Shown: positions 1 to 7,038 of the stretch, in pieces
Position numbering within the stretch: the first letter of the stretch is position 1
How the letters are laid out: each line of letters opens with the position of its first letter
Virus record (IMG/VR): IMGVR_UViG_3300032284_001070
Coordinates: 1 to 27,771 of that record
Source: a virus
Length of the DNA stretch: 27,771 bases
Direction: 5' to 3' (one strand)
The notes under the pieces: model-generated
What the model was told of the DNA's origin: nothing
Databases searched by the model: none
The model's input: only the letters and a program-made list of their open reading frames with translations
Translations under genes and position numbers: made by a program

Positions 1-2
1 AC

Positions 3-455
3 ATTGTTAAGAACCTAACAGAACTAAGCACGTTTCCCAAGGCACTCAAGGTATTGGTGGACACCGGTGATCTCAAAGATATAGACCGTGTGTTTAAAAT
101 GAGCGGTCGTTATCTGTTGAATGAAAAGTTCGATATTGATTTCTACAGCACACCCGAAGCCAAGGACAAGATTATAATTGGCAAACGTTATCCTAGTCAG
201 TTTCCATACGAAGTAACTCTGCTACGTGAACAGTACATGGCTCGCCTGCTAAGTTGGCCAATCGAAATGCACAGTGATATGATCCAGTATTATATCACTG
301 CCTGTGACTACATGAAGAGTCGTATGCAGGCAGGCGGATATGCTGACATTGAACATTGCTTGTTCTATGCATTTCCAAAGGATCGTGTGCTTGAAATAGA
401 AGAAGTAGGTGTATATGGAAACATTGCACCCAATGGAGCGCCAATCGTAAACTGA
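3..455 (+). CDS. Unknown phage protein, 5'-truncated by window edge
   Basis: The reading frame is open from base 3 through the first visible non-AUG start candidates, so the true start lies upstream of the window; 150 residues are visible. I do not recognise a family. The visible part is soluble, rich in aromatic and charged residues, and has no membrane segment or signal peptide. It stops one base before the next gene (TGA 453-455, ATG 457), so it is probably co-transcribed with the glycan genes that follow. A glycosyltransferase-like or other glycan-related role is an inference from position only. Confidence 0.75.
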   Translation: MVKNLTELSTFPKALKVLVDTGDLKDIDRVFKMSGRYLLNEKFDIDFYSTPEAKDKIIIGKRYPSQFPYEVTLLREQYMARLLSWPIEMHSDMIQYYITACDYMKSRMQAGGYADIEHCLFYAFPKDRVLEIEEVGVYGNIAPNGAPIVN

Positions 456-456
456 T

Positions 457-1251
457 ATGAAAATAGTCAATGATCAATTCTGGAGAGGGTTTCGAGATGC
501 ATTTACGTCTGCGGAACCATTTGATCATGTGGTGATCGATAATTTCTTTACAAACGAAACGGTAGCGCAACTGGTAGCAGAGTTTCCGGCCTACGATGCA
601 GAAGGAGTATGGAATGCCCACTACAACAATCCGATCGAAAACAAAAAAGCCTGTAACCACTGGGACAAGTTCCCAAGAAACACTTACTCGGCTCTACACT
701 ACCTGTGCGGAACAGCATTTGAACACGCGGTTGAAGCAATCACAGGCAATACAGGCATACAAGCAGACGTCGGACTCCACGGGGGAGGATGGCATGCCCA
801 TACCACCAACGGAAAGTTGAATGTACATGTTGACTACAACATACATCCCAAGCTACAATTACAGCGTCACTACAATTTGATTGTTTATATCACTCCAGAC
901 TGGAATCCTGAATGGGGCGGTGGACTAGAGTTGTGGTCACATGATACAGAAACAGGTGGACCTAAGGAATTGGTAAAGCTGGTAGAAAACCGTTTTAATC
1001 GTGCGGTGTTGTTTGATACCACACAGAACTCATGGCACGGCTTGCCTGCTGATCTAAATTGCCCCGAAGGTATAGTCAGACAGAGCCTGGCAGTTTACTA
1101 TGTTACACCACCTGAACAGAACACAGACCCCAGAGGTAAAGCACTATTTGCTCCATATCGAGATCAAGCAAACGATCCAGACATTCTAGAGTTAATAAAA
1201 AAACGCAGTCAAGTGCAAACTGCTGATCAAGTATATAAAGGACTAAAATGA
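457..1251 (+). CDS. 2-oxoglutarate/Fe(II)-dependent oxygenase
   Basis: A 264-aa protein with the 2OG-Fe(II) oxygenase signature in order: an HxD motif (His124-Val-Asp126), a WGGGLELW strand typical of prolyl-4-hydroxylase-like double-stranded beta-helix folds, a distal iron-binding His (about residue 194, in SWHGLP) and the 2OG-binding Arg (about residue 208, before QSLAVYY). The family couples oxidative decarboxylation of 2-oxoglutarate to hydroxylation of a protein, sugar or small-molecule substrate. T4-like marine phages often carry such genes, usually with unknown substrate. Its stop overlaps the next ATG by 4 nt. Placement at the head of a glycan cassette suggests a sugar or sugar-modified protein as substrate, which is inference. 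Confidence 0.88.
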   Translation: MKIVNDQFWRGFRDAFTSAEPFDHVVIDNFFTNETVAQLVAEFPAYDAEGVWNAHYNNPIENKKACNHWDKFPRNTYSALHYLCGTAFEHAVEAITGNTGIQADVGLHGGGWHAHTTNGKLNVHVDYNIHPKLQLQRHYNLIVYITPDWNPEWGGGLELWSHDTETGGPKELVKLVENRFNRAVLFDTTQNSWHGLPADLNCPEGIVRQSLAVYYVTPPEQNTDPRGKALFAPYRDQANDPDILELIKKRSQVQTADQVYKGLK

Positions 1252-1979
1252 AAATCAAAGTATTTGTACACCTTAACGATATGCCCGGAGCATTCGAACT
1301 AATGAGTGAACAGCTCACAAGAGCAAGCGAATCAGGCCTGCTGGATGCGGCTGACGAAGTATTTCTTTGTACCAACGGCAATGAAGCAAATTTTGCTGGT
1401 GCCAAAGAAGTAATGGCCGAGTTTGAAAATGTTAAGTTTGTTCATACCAGCAATGATTATGCCAGTTATGAATACCCAACTCTGGATTTCATGAAGAAGA
1501 CCTGCGATGCGGCAGATAATGATTTCTATATCTGCTATTTCCATCTCAAGGGCCTGACCAAGCGTACAGATCCTAATGTAATGGACTGGCGTGATTACAT
1601 GGAATACTGGACCATTGATCGTTGGGAAGACAATGTTGACGAGCTCAACCGTGGAGTTGATACAGTGGGTTGCAACTATATTGAAAGCCCATGGCCGCAC
1701 TATTCGGGTAACTTTTGGTGGAGTCGTGCAGACTATATCAAGAAACTAGATCCTCTAACAAACCCACGCAATATTGAATGGGGCAAGCCAAGCCGTTACA
1801 TTGATGCCAATCTTGATGGTGGCAACTTCCGTTATGAGCACGAGGCCTGGATTGGTAGCAAGAATCCTGTGTGGGCAGAATTGCACAGCACACCAGGTAA
1901 AGAAACACCCGGTTGGCACTTTAAGAATTTGTATCCTAAGGAAAACTATGTCACTGAAACCAGCAACGCTGAAGATTGA
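1248..1979 (+). CDS. Glycosyltransferase-like protein
   Basis: A 243-aa soluble protein starting at an ATG that overlaps the previous stop (ATGA). The short N-terminal beta-strand (IKVFVHLND), the central HLKG motif (about residues 101-104) and the NFWWSR.DYI motif (about residues 157-166) resemble uncharacterised bacterial and phage proteins found in polysaccharide clusters that have a nucleotide-diphospho-sugar-transferase-like fold. No complete DxD metal site stands out, so catalytic class is uncertain. It overlaps the following GT9-like gene by 32 nt. A role in assembling a surface or virion glycan is inferred from this resemblance and the neighbours. Confidence 0.6.
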   Translation: MKIKVFVHLNDMPGAFELMSEQLTRASESGLLDAADEVFLCTNGNEANFAGAKEVMAEFENVKFVHTSNDYASYEYPTLDFMKKTCDAADNDFYICYFHLKGLTKRTDPNVMDWRDYMEYWTIDRWEDNVDELNRGVDTVGCNYIESPWPHYSGNFWWSRADYIKKLDPLTNPRNIEWGKPSRYIDANLDGGNFRYEHEAWIGSKNPVWAELHSTPGKETPGWHFKNLYPKENYVTETSNAED

Positions 1980-2883
1980 TAAACCCAATCGTATTCTGGT
2001 AGACCGCCGCAAGGCTGTGGGTGATGTTATCATGATCACTCCGGTCCTGCGCGAACTTCGTAAACGCTATGGCTCAGATGCTTTTATTCAGGTGGTAACA
2101 GAAGAAACTATTGTACTGAAAAATAACCCACATATTGATGCTGTGGTTAATCCTTCTGACATGAGGAGAGAGGATCCCTGGGATCTTTATCTCAATTTAA
2201 ATGATGCATACGAATACAACGTTACCAGCCATTATGTTGATGCATATCTGTATCGTGCGTTTGGTACCACAGAGAACATTGACAAGACTCCGGAAGTGTT
2301 TGCAGATGTAGAAGAAGTTGAAAATGTTGCTGATGCTCAAACAGATATCAATGGACCATATGTGGTGTTCCACATGCGTCAATGGGCATGGGAAAATAAA
2401 AATGTAAGTGCAGACACCTGGACCATAATCATGGCCTGGCTAGAAGCAAAACACCCTGATGTGAAGATGATCAGCGTTGGTTCACAGTATGATTTAAAAA
2501 TGCCAATGGATGCAGGGGATCGTTATATTAATCTAAATGATCAGTTGACCATTGGTGAAATCAAGCAATTGATTGCTGGTGCAAAATTCTTTATCGGTGG
2601 AGACAGCGGCCCTTACCATATTGCCACAGCAACAGACACACCCATTGTTGCACTACTGAGCCATTTGAATCCAGACCAGATCCTGCCCTGGCGTGGTGGT
2701 GAGTTTGGTAAAAACTGTTATCCGATCATGAGCAAGGTGCCCTGCACAGGATGCTATGCTAGACAAACTGCACCTGTGCGCAACCTAAACTGTGAGAATG
2801 CAGAACAATGGGTCTGTGCCAAGAGTTTTGATGCATTAGAAATCACAACAGTATTAGATAAAATATTAAAGGAACAAGAATGA
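1948..2883 (+). CDS. GT9 family (ADP-heptose LPS heptosyltransferase-like) glycosyltransferase
   Basis: A 311-aa protein. I start it at ATG 1948 because the frame becomes GT9-like there: RILVDRRKAVGDVIMITPVL matches the N-terminal GxGD-type nucleotide-sugar loop region of heptosyltransferases. The upstream extension of the same frame is antisense-like sequence under the preceding gene. The C-terminal half has FIGGDSGPYHIA (about residues 214-225), the conserved GT9 donor-binding motif, followed by a Cys-rich stretch near residues 265-290. GT9 enzymes transfer ADP-activated heptoses or related sugars to lipopolysaccharide-type acceptors in the cytoplasm. The stop overlaps the next gene by 4 nt (ATGA), indicating translational coupling. 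The sugar and acceptor cannot be deduced. Confidence 0.85.
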   Translation: MSLKPATLKIDKPNRILVDRRKAVGDVIMITPVLRELRKRYGSDAFIQVVTEETIVLKNNPHIDAVVNPSDMRREDPWDLYLNLNDAYEYNVTSHYVDAYLYRAFGTTENIDKTPEVFADVEEVENVADAQTDINGPYVVFHMRQWAWENKNVSADTWTIIMAWLEAKHPDVKMISVGSQYDLKMPMDAGDRYINLNDQLTIGEIKQLIAGAKFFIGGDSGPYHIATATDTPIVALLSHLNPDQILPWRGGEFGKNCYPIMSKVPCTGCYARQTAPVRNLNCENAEQWVCAKSFDALEITTVLDKILKEQE

Positions 2884-4100
2884 GTGACATCACAGGAACT
2901 ACAAAATTAGACTCATGTTTAGCATGCGGAAGTCTAGATATTATTCCTATGTTGAATCTAAACGAACAACCATTGGCCAATGCGTTCAAGGATTCTGCTG
3001 ATCAGGAAGAACCATACTGGCCATTGGCAGTGAACATGTGTACACATTGCCACCACTTGCAACTAACGCATGCAGTGGATCCAGAATTGATCTACAAGAA
3101 CTATCTGTATGTGAGCGGAACCAGCAAAACCTATATTGACTACATGTCTTGGTATGCTCACTTTGTGCGTGAACAGTTTTCGCGCTGGACCAGTAATGTT
3201 CTTGATATTGGATGCAATGATGGTAGCCAACTGGATGCATTTAAAAAGCTAGGATACAAAACCTATGGTGTTGATCCTGCTATCAACCTGTTGAGTTCTA
3301 GTGTGGAAAAAGGACATGATGTGGTATGTGGATTCTGGAACCAAGAGGTGGCAGAAAGTTTTGACATCAGGTTTGATATCATCACCAGCCAGAACGCCTT
3401 TGCACATATTCCTGATCCACTTACGTATTTAGAAACAGTCAAGAGTGTGTTGGCGGATGATGGATTGATGTTTATCAGTACCAGCCAAGCAGACATGATT
3501 CTAAATGATGAGTTTGATACCATATATCATGAACACATCAGTTTCTTCAACGCCAAGAGCATGAGTGCGTTGGCAGAACGTGCAGGACTGTATCTGCGTG
3601 ATGTTGTTAAAACACCAATACACGGAACCAGCTATATCTTTATACTGGGCAAAAAAGAACAACAGCATAGACTGACCAATATTCTGTCCATGGAAACTGC
3701 ATCAGGACTGTACACAGATGAAACCTATGCGGCCTGGGCGGCCAATACACTACGACTCGTAGACGAACTAAAAACCTTTGTGGAACTGTATCGCCGTAAA
3801 GGATACATCCTGGGCGGGTATGGTGCGGCCGCCAAGGGCAATACACTGTTGAACTTCAGCAAGATCAAACTGGACTTTATCGTTGATGACAATGCACTAA
3901 AGCAGAACAAATACAGTCCAGGCATGAGTATTCCGGTGGTGAGCATTGAACATCTGGATCAATACACCAGCAAAGACAAGATCCTGTTTATTCCACTGGC
4001 CTGGAACTTCTTTAGCGAGATCCGCGGAAAGATACAGGCTCGACGCAATAACGACAATGACAAGTTTCTTAAATACTTTCCTAAGGTGGAAATACAATGA
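2880..4100 (+). CDS. Zinc-binding SAM-dependent sugar C-methyltransferase
   Basis: A 406-aa protein with the three-part layout of NDP-sugar C-methyltransferases (TylC3/NovU type). An N-terminal zinc ribbon has C13/C16 and C54/C57. A class I SAM-binding domain carries motif I (VLDIGCNDG, about residues 106-114). The C-terminal Methyltransf_14-type domain has the diagnostic GGYGAAAKGNTLLN motif (about residues 311-324) followed by a VDDN segment. Family members methylate carbon 3 of 4-keto-6-deoxy nucleotide sugars, giving branched deoxysugars. Length is normal for the family. It overlaps both neighbours by 4 nt. Finding this enzyme in a phage implies that an unusual branched sugar is made or altered during infection, which is inference. 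Confidence 0.88.
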   Translation: MSDITGTTKLDSCLACGSLDIIPMLNLNEQPLANAFKDSADQEEPYWPLAVNMCTHCHHLQLTHAVDPELIYKNYLYVSGTSKTYIDYMSWYAHFVREQFSRWTSNVLDIGCNDGSQLDAFKKLGYKTYGVDPAINLLSSSVEKGHDVVCGFWNQEVAESFDIRFDIITSQNAFAHIPDPLTYLETVKSVLADDGLMFISTSQADMILNDEFDTIYHEHISFFNAKSMSALAERAGLYLRDVVKTPIHGTSYIFILGKKEQQHRLTNILSMETASGLYTDETYAAWAANTLRLVDELKTFVELYRRKGYILGGYGAAAKGNTLLNFSKIKLDFIVDDNALKQNKYSPGMSIPVVSIEHLDQYTSKDKILFIPLAWNFFSEIRGKIQARRNNDNDKFLKYFPKVEIQ

Positions 4101-4933
4101 GCTCAATACATGATGTTACGCTGGTAACAATTGAAACACACTATCATGCACTGGCAGGCCGTGCTCTAGAGGAAACAGTAAAACGTATTCCTTTTAGCAA
4201 CGTGGTTACATTCAGTGATGTTCCATTGTTACAAGGTGCAAAAAATGTTCCTGTAAACAAGATTGGTAGCCTGCGTGACTACTGTGAAATCCTGCTCAAG
4301 GGCATGTGGCCGTTTATCAACACCAGCCATGTGATTTTTGCACAGTGGGATGCAATGGTGTTTGACCAGACACGCTGGACCGATGAGTTCTTAGAGTACG
4401 ATTACATTGGTGCAGTTTGGCCCTGGCAACCACCAGGTCAGAATGTGGGCAATGGCGGATTCAGCCTGCGCAGTACCAAGCTACTGGAAGCATTACGTGA
4501 TCCATTTATCCACATGGTTCCTGAAGGTCCGCACGGTGTACAAGAAGACAACTATATTTCCATTGTGCATCGTAACCTGCTGGAACAAAAATATGGAATT
4601 AAATTTGCACCACAGGATGTTGCGGCCAAATTCAGCTATGAACTTGGTCCTTACTCGGGTAGTATGGCCTTCCATGGATTTTGGAATGTGATAAACTTCA
4701 TGCCCGAAGATACTGTGGATTTCTTCTTTGCAAATCGTCCGCCAAACATGTTCAACGAACTGCATCGTGCGCATCATATTATTGTTGCCCTGGGCAACAC
4801 AGACCGAGTAGACCTAGTAGAGTCAGCCGCAGATGAAATCCGATCCGGTAAAGACTATGCCAACCTTTTTGCCTGGTTGTCACAAGACACGTTTGACAAC
4901 AAAACGGCAATATTGGATTTAATTAAAACTTGA
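4097..4933 (+). CDS. DUF5672-like glycan-associated protein
   Basis: A 278-aa protein whose core carries QWDAMV, then a YDYIGAVWPW segment and VGNGGFSLRS (about residues 117-126). This is the pattern of the DUF5672 group, which I know from bacterial and phage glycosyltransferase clusters and which has a glycosyltransferase-A-like look. It starts at an ATG overlapping the methyltransferase stop and is the last gene of the cassette. The next gene follows after 54 nt with its own promoter-like sequence. Molecular activity is not established; a sugar-transfer role is inferred. Confidence 0.7.
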   Translation: MSSIHDVTLVTIETHYHALAGRALEETVKRIPFSNVVTFSDVPLLQGAKNVPVNKIGSLRDYCEILLKGMWPFINTSHVIFAQWDAMVFDQTRWTDEFLEYDYIGAVWPWQPPGQNVGNGGFSLRSTKLLEALRDPFIHMVPEGPHGVQEDNYISIVHRNLLEQKYGIKFAPQDVAAKFSYELGPYSGSMAFHGFWNVINFMPEDTVDFFFANRPPNMFNELHRAHHIIVALGNTDRVDLVESAADEIRSGKDYANLFAWLSQDTFDNKTAILDLIKT

Positions 4934-4959
4934 CCAGGTACTTCATTATGTGCTAACAT
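4930..4959 (+). promoter_or_regulatory. Candidate sigma70 promoter with dyad over the -10
   Basis: TTGACC (4930-4935) is separated by 18 nt from TAACAT (4954-4959). A 6-bp inverted repeat, GTGCTA (4950-4955) and TAGCAC (4967-4972), overlaps the -10 and predicted transcription start and could be an operator or a weak hairpin. The promoter would serve the gene at 4988, which has its own GGAG ribosome site. Confidence 0.5.
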
Positions 4960-4987
4960 TACTTACTAGCACTTATTGGAGTATATC

Positions 4988-5377
4988 ATGGAACTGAAAC
5001 AAGTAATTGAGTCATGCGGTTTTCGCATTTCGGACGGTTGCGAATACCAATGGCACTGCTATGGCGAACACGCTCGTTATATGGACTTTGCTGATACAGA
5101 CGGTGAAGAATATGCTTCCGTTATATTTGACACTAAAAATCAAACTGTGTACGAGTTCCATCTGAATGTTCCTGGATATGATCAGGCCTTTGGTTGGTGG
5201 AACCCAGACTTCGAATCAAAATATCTTAAAGAAGCTAAAAAGCGCAATGTAACACCCTACGAAGCATGGGACGAAGTCATGTACGAAAAGACTGATGAAG
5301 CAACCATGTTGCAGTACGCCAAAGACATCGGTGAAACCTATTACGACAACCTGCCTATTCCGGAAGCACAGTCTTGA
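4988..5377 (+). CDS. Unknown phage protein
   Basis: A 129-aa acidic protein rich in Tyr and Trp. I choose ATG 4988 because a GGAG ribosome site lies at about 4978-4981; the in-frame TTG 12 nt upstream would place the ribosome site inside the gene. No family recognised, no membrane segment. It appears to be the first gene of a small operon, since its stop overlaps the TTG start of the next gene and that gene overlaps a third. Confidence 0.75.
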   Translation: MELKQVIESCGFRISDGCEYQWHCYGEHARYMDFADTDGEEYASVIFDTKNQTVYEFHLNVPGYDQAFGWWNPDFESKYLKEAKKRNVTPYEAWDEVMYEKTDEATMLQYAKDIGETYYDNLPIPEAQS

Positions 5378-5571
5378 CAACTCTCAAAGAACACTTGATC
5401 ATGTGGCCTGTGATTATTCTCCTGGGTGCCTGCATGTTTGGATTAATCTACGGGATTCATGTCATGATGCCCAACGATCAAGTGGTAGTAAACTGTAGCA
5501 TTGCTGAGATCAGCCCTGACTTTACAACAGAAATGCGCGAGGCATGTCGCAAGGCACGAATGCAAAAATGA
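5374..5571 (+). CDS. Small membrane protein
   Basis: A 65-aa protein with one hydrophobic segment (WPVIILLGACMFGLIYGI, about residues 11-28) and a short charged C-terminus. The TTG start overlaps the previous TGA (TTGA), with a GGAAG sequence at about 5362-5366 as possible ribosome site. An alternative ATG at 5401 would remove most of the residues before the membrane segment. Topology suggests a single-pass inner-membrane protein. Small membrane proteins in phage early operons may act in superinfection exclusion or host takeover, but nothing specific supports that here. Confidence 0.6.
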   Translation: MTTLKEHLIMWPVIILLGACMFGLIYGIHVMMPNDQVVVNCSIAEISPDFTTEMREACRKARMQK

Positions 5572-6035
5572 AAAAGATCTTTTATGAAAAAGTCGGCCGC
5601 AGGTATGTGCCGGTTGCAGAATATGACAATGATCTGTTGGATAGTTTTCCAAAAGGCAATCACTTGGTCATGTGTTATCCCGGCGGTTCCTCACGCAGGT
5701 TCAACATAGAACCTAACTATGCGTCCATGATCGCGGCTGGCAGGGTTGCTGAGGATGCTATGTGCAAGGCTATCAGTAAAGCCAGCGAAATGCGTCCACG
5801 TCAGACTCCTATTACAGAAGGACAGCGCCGTGCATGGAATAAGCTGGCCAAAGAATTTGGTGATGAATTAGCCACATTAAATTTAGCATCTGCTCACGAC
5901 ATTGCTGAAGCAGGTGTTCGGGCACAGATGGTAGAAGCTGAAAAGCTAATGACGAATGAAAGTGTTCGACAAGCATACGAACATTTTATGTTTTTGTGTG
6001 AGCTGACAAAGTCTCATACAGCAGTTGACCGGTAG
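5568..6035 (+). CDS. Unknown phage protein
   Basis: A 155-aa protein. The start at ATG 5568 overlaps the previous TGA (ATGA); an in-frame ATG at 5544 is also possible and would add 8 residues. The N-terminus (KKIFYEKVGRRYVPVAEYD) reads like a compact beta-rich domain, followed by a helical C-terminal half with no hydrophobic segment. I do not recognise the family. It closes the short operon that begins at 4988. Confidence 0.7.
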   Translation: MKKIFYEKVGRRYVPVAEYDNDLLDSFPKGNHLVMCYPGGSSRRFNIEPNYASMIAAGRVAEDAMCKAISKASEMRPRQTPITEGQRRAWNKLAKEFGDELATLNLASAHDIAEAGVRAQMVEAEKLMTNESVRQAYEHFMFLCELTKSHTAVDR

Positions 6036-6065
6036 TATCTTTTTAACTTAACTTGGAGTAATCAC

Positions 6066-6227
6066 ATGAGCCGATTTGCATACACCTACGAAGACCCAAC
6101 CTATGATATTGACGATCATGAGGACTGGGAGGACCTCACTGATGAAGACCTATCCTTGGTCAAGGTCACCATGACCCGAGAAGAGCTCATGGACGAGTTC
6201 AGCCCCCACAATACTGTGAACAGTTAA
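6066..6227 (+). CDS. Small acidic protein (53 aa)
   Basis: ATG 6066 is preceded by a GGAG ribosome site at about 6054-6057 and opens a 53-codon frame ending in TAA 6225-6227. The product is strongly acidic (about a third Asp/Glu, with DIDDHEDWEDLTDEDL) and has no membrane segment. Small acidic phage proteins are often DNA mimics or inhibitors of host enzymes; here that is only a possibility. It is followed by a strong inverted repeat at 6243-6277. Confidence 0.65.
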   Translation: MSRFAYTYEDPTYDIDDHEDWEDLTDEDLSLVKVTMTREELMDEFSPHNTVNS

Positions 6228-6242
6228 TTGTTGCGATAAAAC

Positions 6243-6277
6243 AACAGGCAAAAATATCTGAACTATTTTTGCCTGTT
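6243..6277 (+). terminator. Perfect 13-bp inverted repeat, probable terminator
   Basis: AACAGGCAAAAAT (6243-6255) and its exact complement (6265-6277) flank a 9-nt loop. The descending arm contains five T residues, but no clean T-tract follows, so it may work as a bidirectional or weak terminator. It lies between the 53-aa acidic gene and the extended -10 promoter of the next gene. Confidence 0.55.
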
Positions 6278-6299
6278 TCGCTAAAGTTTTACAAGATGA

Positions 6300-6308
6300 T
6301 GTTATAAT
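6300..6308 (+). promoter_or_regulatory. Extended -10 promoter
   Basis: TGTTATAAT (6300-6308) is a consensus extended -10 (TGnTATAAT) with no good -35 at 16-18 nt. Predicted start is near 6315, giving a leader of about 25 nt that contains the AAGGAG ribosome site of the gene at 6340. Confidence 0.65.
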
Positions 6309-6339
6309 CTAGTTATCGCAACTAGAAAGGAGTAACACC

Positions 6340-6612
6340 ATGTCTAAAGCAACACAAAATTTTACTGCCGAGGATCTCAAGAGTCTCGAGACTGCGGCAG
6401 ACGCAGAACGTGCTAAGGTATTACTTCGTGCTATTGTTGAAAAAGCCAGCACCAGTAAATATCCAATCAAGCCCGAAAAAGTGCAGGCCCTGTACAATAA
6501 CATTGCTAGAGCCCGCAACAAAAACGAAGTGGTTGCCATTGGCTGGAACATGCTGTTAGTGGGCGAAGGGCTTGCTAGCGTGAATAGTAAGTATCAAAAG
6601 CGTTATGCTTGA
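6340..6612 (+). CDS. Unknown small early protein
   Basis: A 90-aa, mostly helical, basic/acidic mixed protein with a strong AAGGAG ribosome site (about 6327-6332). No family recognised. It stands alone as a single-gene unit: an extended -10 promoter lies upstream, and a short GC hairpin (6614-6631) plus the next promoter lie immediately downstream. Strong promoter, strong ribosome site and small size fit a highly expressed early host-interaction protein, which is inference. Confidence 0.75.
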   Translation: MSKATQNFTAEDLKSLETAADAERAKVLLRAIVEKASTSKYPIKPEKVQALYNNIARARNKNEVVAIGWNMLLVGEGLASVNSKYQKRYA

Positions 6613-6613
6613 T

Positions 6614-6662
6614 TGTTGCAAAAAAGCAACAGACAAAACGGTTGACCAGAAATGTCCGTTTT
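6614..6662 (+). repeat. Tandem hairpins overlapping the next promoter
   Basis: TGTTGC (6614-6619) pairs with GCAACA (6626-6631) across an A6 loop. Then AAAACGG (6635-6641) pairs with CCGTTTT (6656-6662), and the 14-nt loop contains the -35 hexamer of the next promoter. The second hairpin ends in four T residues and may act as a terminator for the upstream gene, an operator, or both. A close relative occurs at 6958-6983. Confidence 0.6.
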
Positions 6663-6670
6663 GCTATACT
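6642..6670 (+). promoter_or_regulatory. Strong sigma70 promoter
   Basis: TTGACC (6642-6647), 17-nt spacer, TATACT (6665-6670). Predicted start is near 6677, about 25 nt before the ATG at 6702, with a CGGAG ribosome site in between. Confidence 0.8.
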
Positions 6671-6701
6671 ATAGGCTAAGTTAAACAAAACGGAGCAACA
6701 A

Positions 6702-6959
6702 ATGAAAGCACTCAAAGCATACGTAGAACAAACAAACAAGTGGAACGCTATTTTCAAAGGCCCACAGTTTGATCTAAATAAAGCTGAAGATCGCCAACGT
6801 TTAGCCGACAAAATTGATTCGGCACTTAGCCCAGAAAACCTCACGTGCGATGGCGAATTGAGCCGTGCGCAGGTGCAAGCTCGCTACCGAGAGCTTACAA
6901 CTGTTGCAAAAGAGCTACAAAAGCTAGACCCTAGCGTGAAGTTTTACGAGTATGCATAA
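6702..6959 (+). CDS. Unknown small early protein
   Basis: An 85-aa, charged, helical protein with no membrane segment and no family I recognise. It is a single-gene unit with its own near-consensus promoter (6642-6670) and is followed at once by another hairpin/promoter unit. It resembles the gene at 6340 in size and control layout but I see no clear sequence similarity between the two products. Confidence 0.75.
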   Translation: MKALKAYVEQTNKWNAIFKGPQFDLNKAEDRQRLADKIDSALSPENLTCDGELSRAQVQARYRELTTVAKELQKLDPSVKFYEYA

Positions 6960-6964
6960 AACGG

Positions 6965-6993
6965 TTGACCGAAAATCCGTTTTCGGTTATACT
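6965..6993 (+). promoter_or_regulatory. Strong sigma70 promoter inside an inverted repeat
   Basis: TTGACC (6965-6970), 17-nt spacer, TATACT (6988-6993). The -35 sits in the loop between AAAACGG (6958-6964) and CCGTTTT (6977-6983), the same layout as at 6635-6670. Predicted start is near 7000, leaving a leader of about 39 nt with an AAAGGAG ribosome site for the ATPase gene. Confidence 0.8.
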
Positions 6994-7038
6994 GTGTTTG
7001 TTAGTTAATTAAACCCGACATAAAAAAGGAGCCTTTAA

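Noticed and set aside
1774-1947. Upstream extension of the GT9 gene
   Set aside because: This stretch is out-of-frame reading of the preceding gene; family similarity begins after ATG 1948.
6025-6054. TTGACC with TTAACT/TAACTT at 17-18 nt before the 53-aa gene
   Set aside because: The predicted start would fall after the GGAG ribosome site and leave only about 5 nt before ATG 6066, so the visible ribosome site would not be transcribed. The gene is more likely read from upstream.
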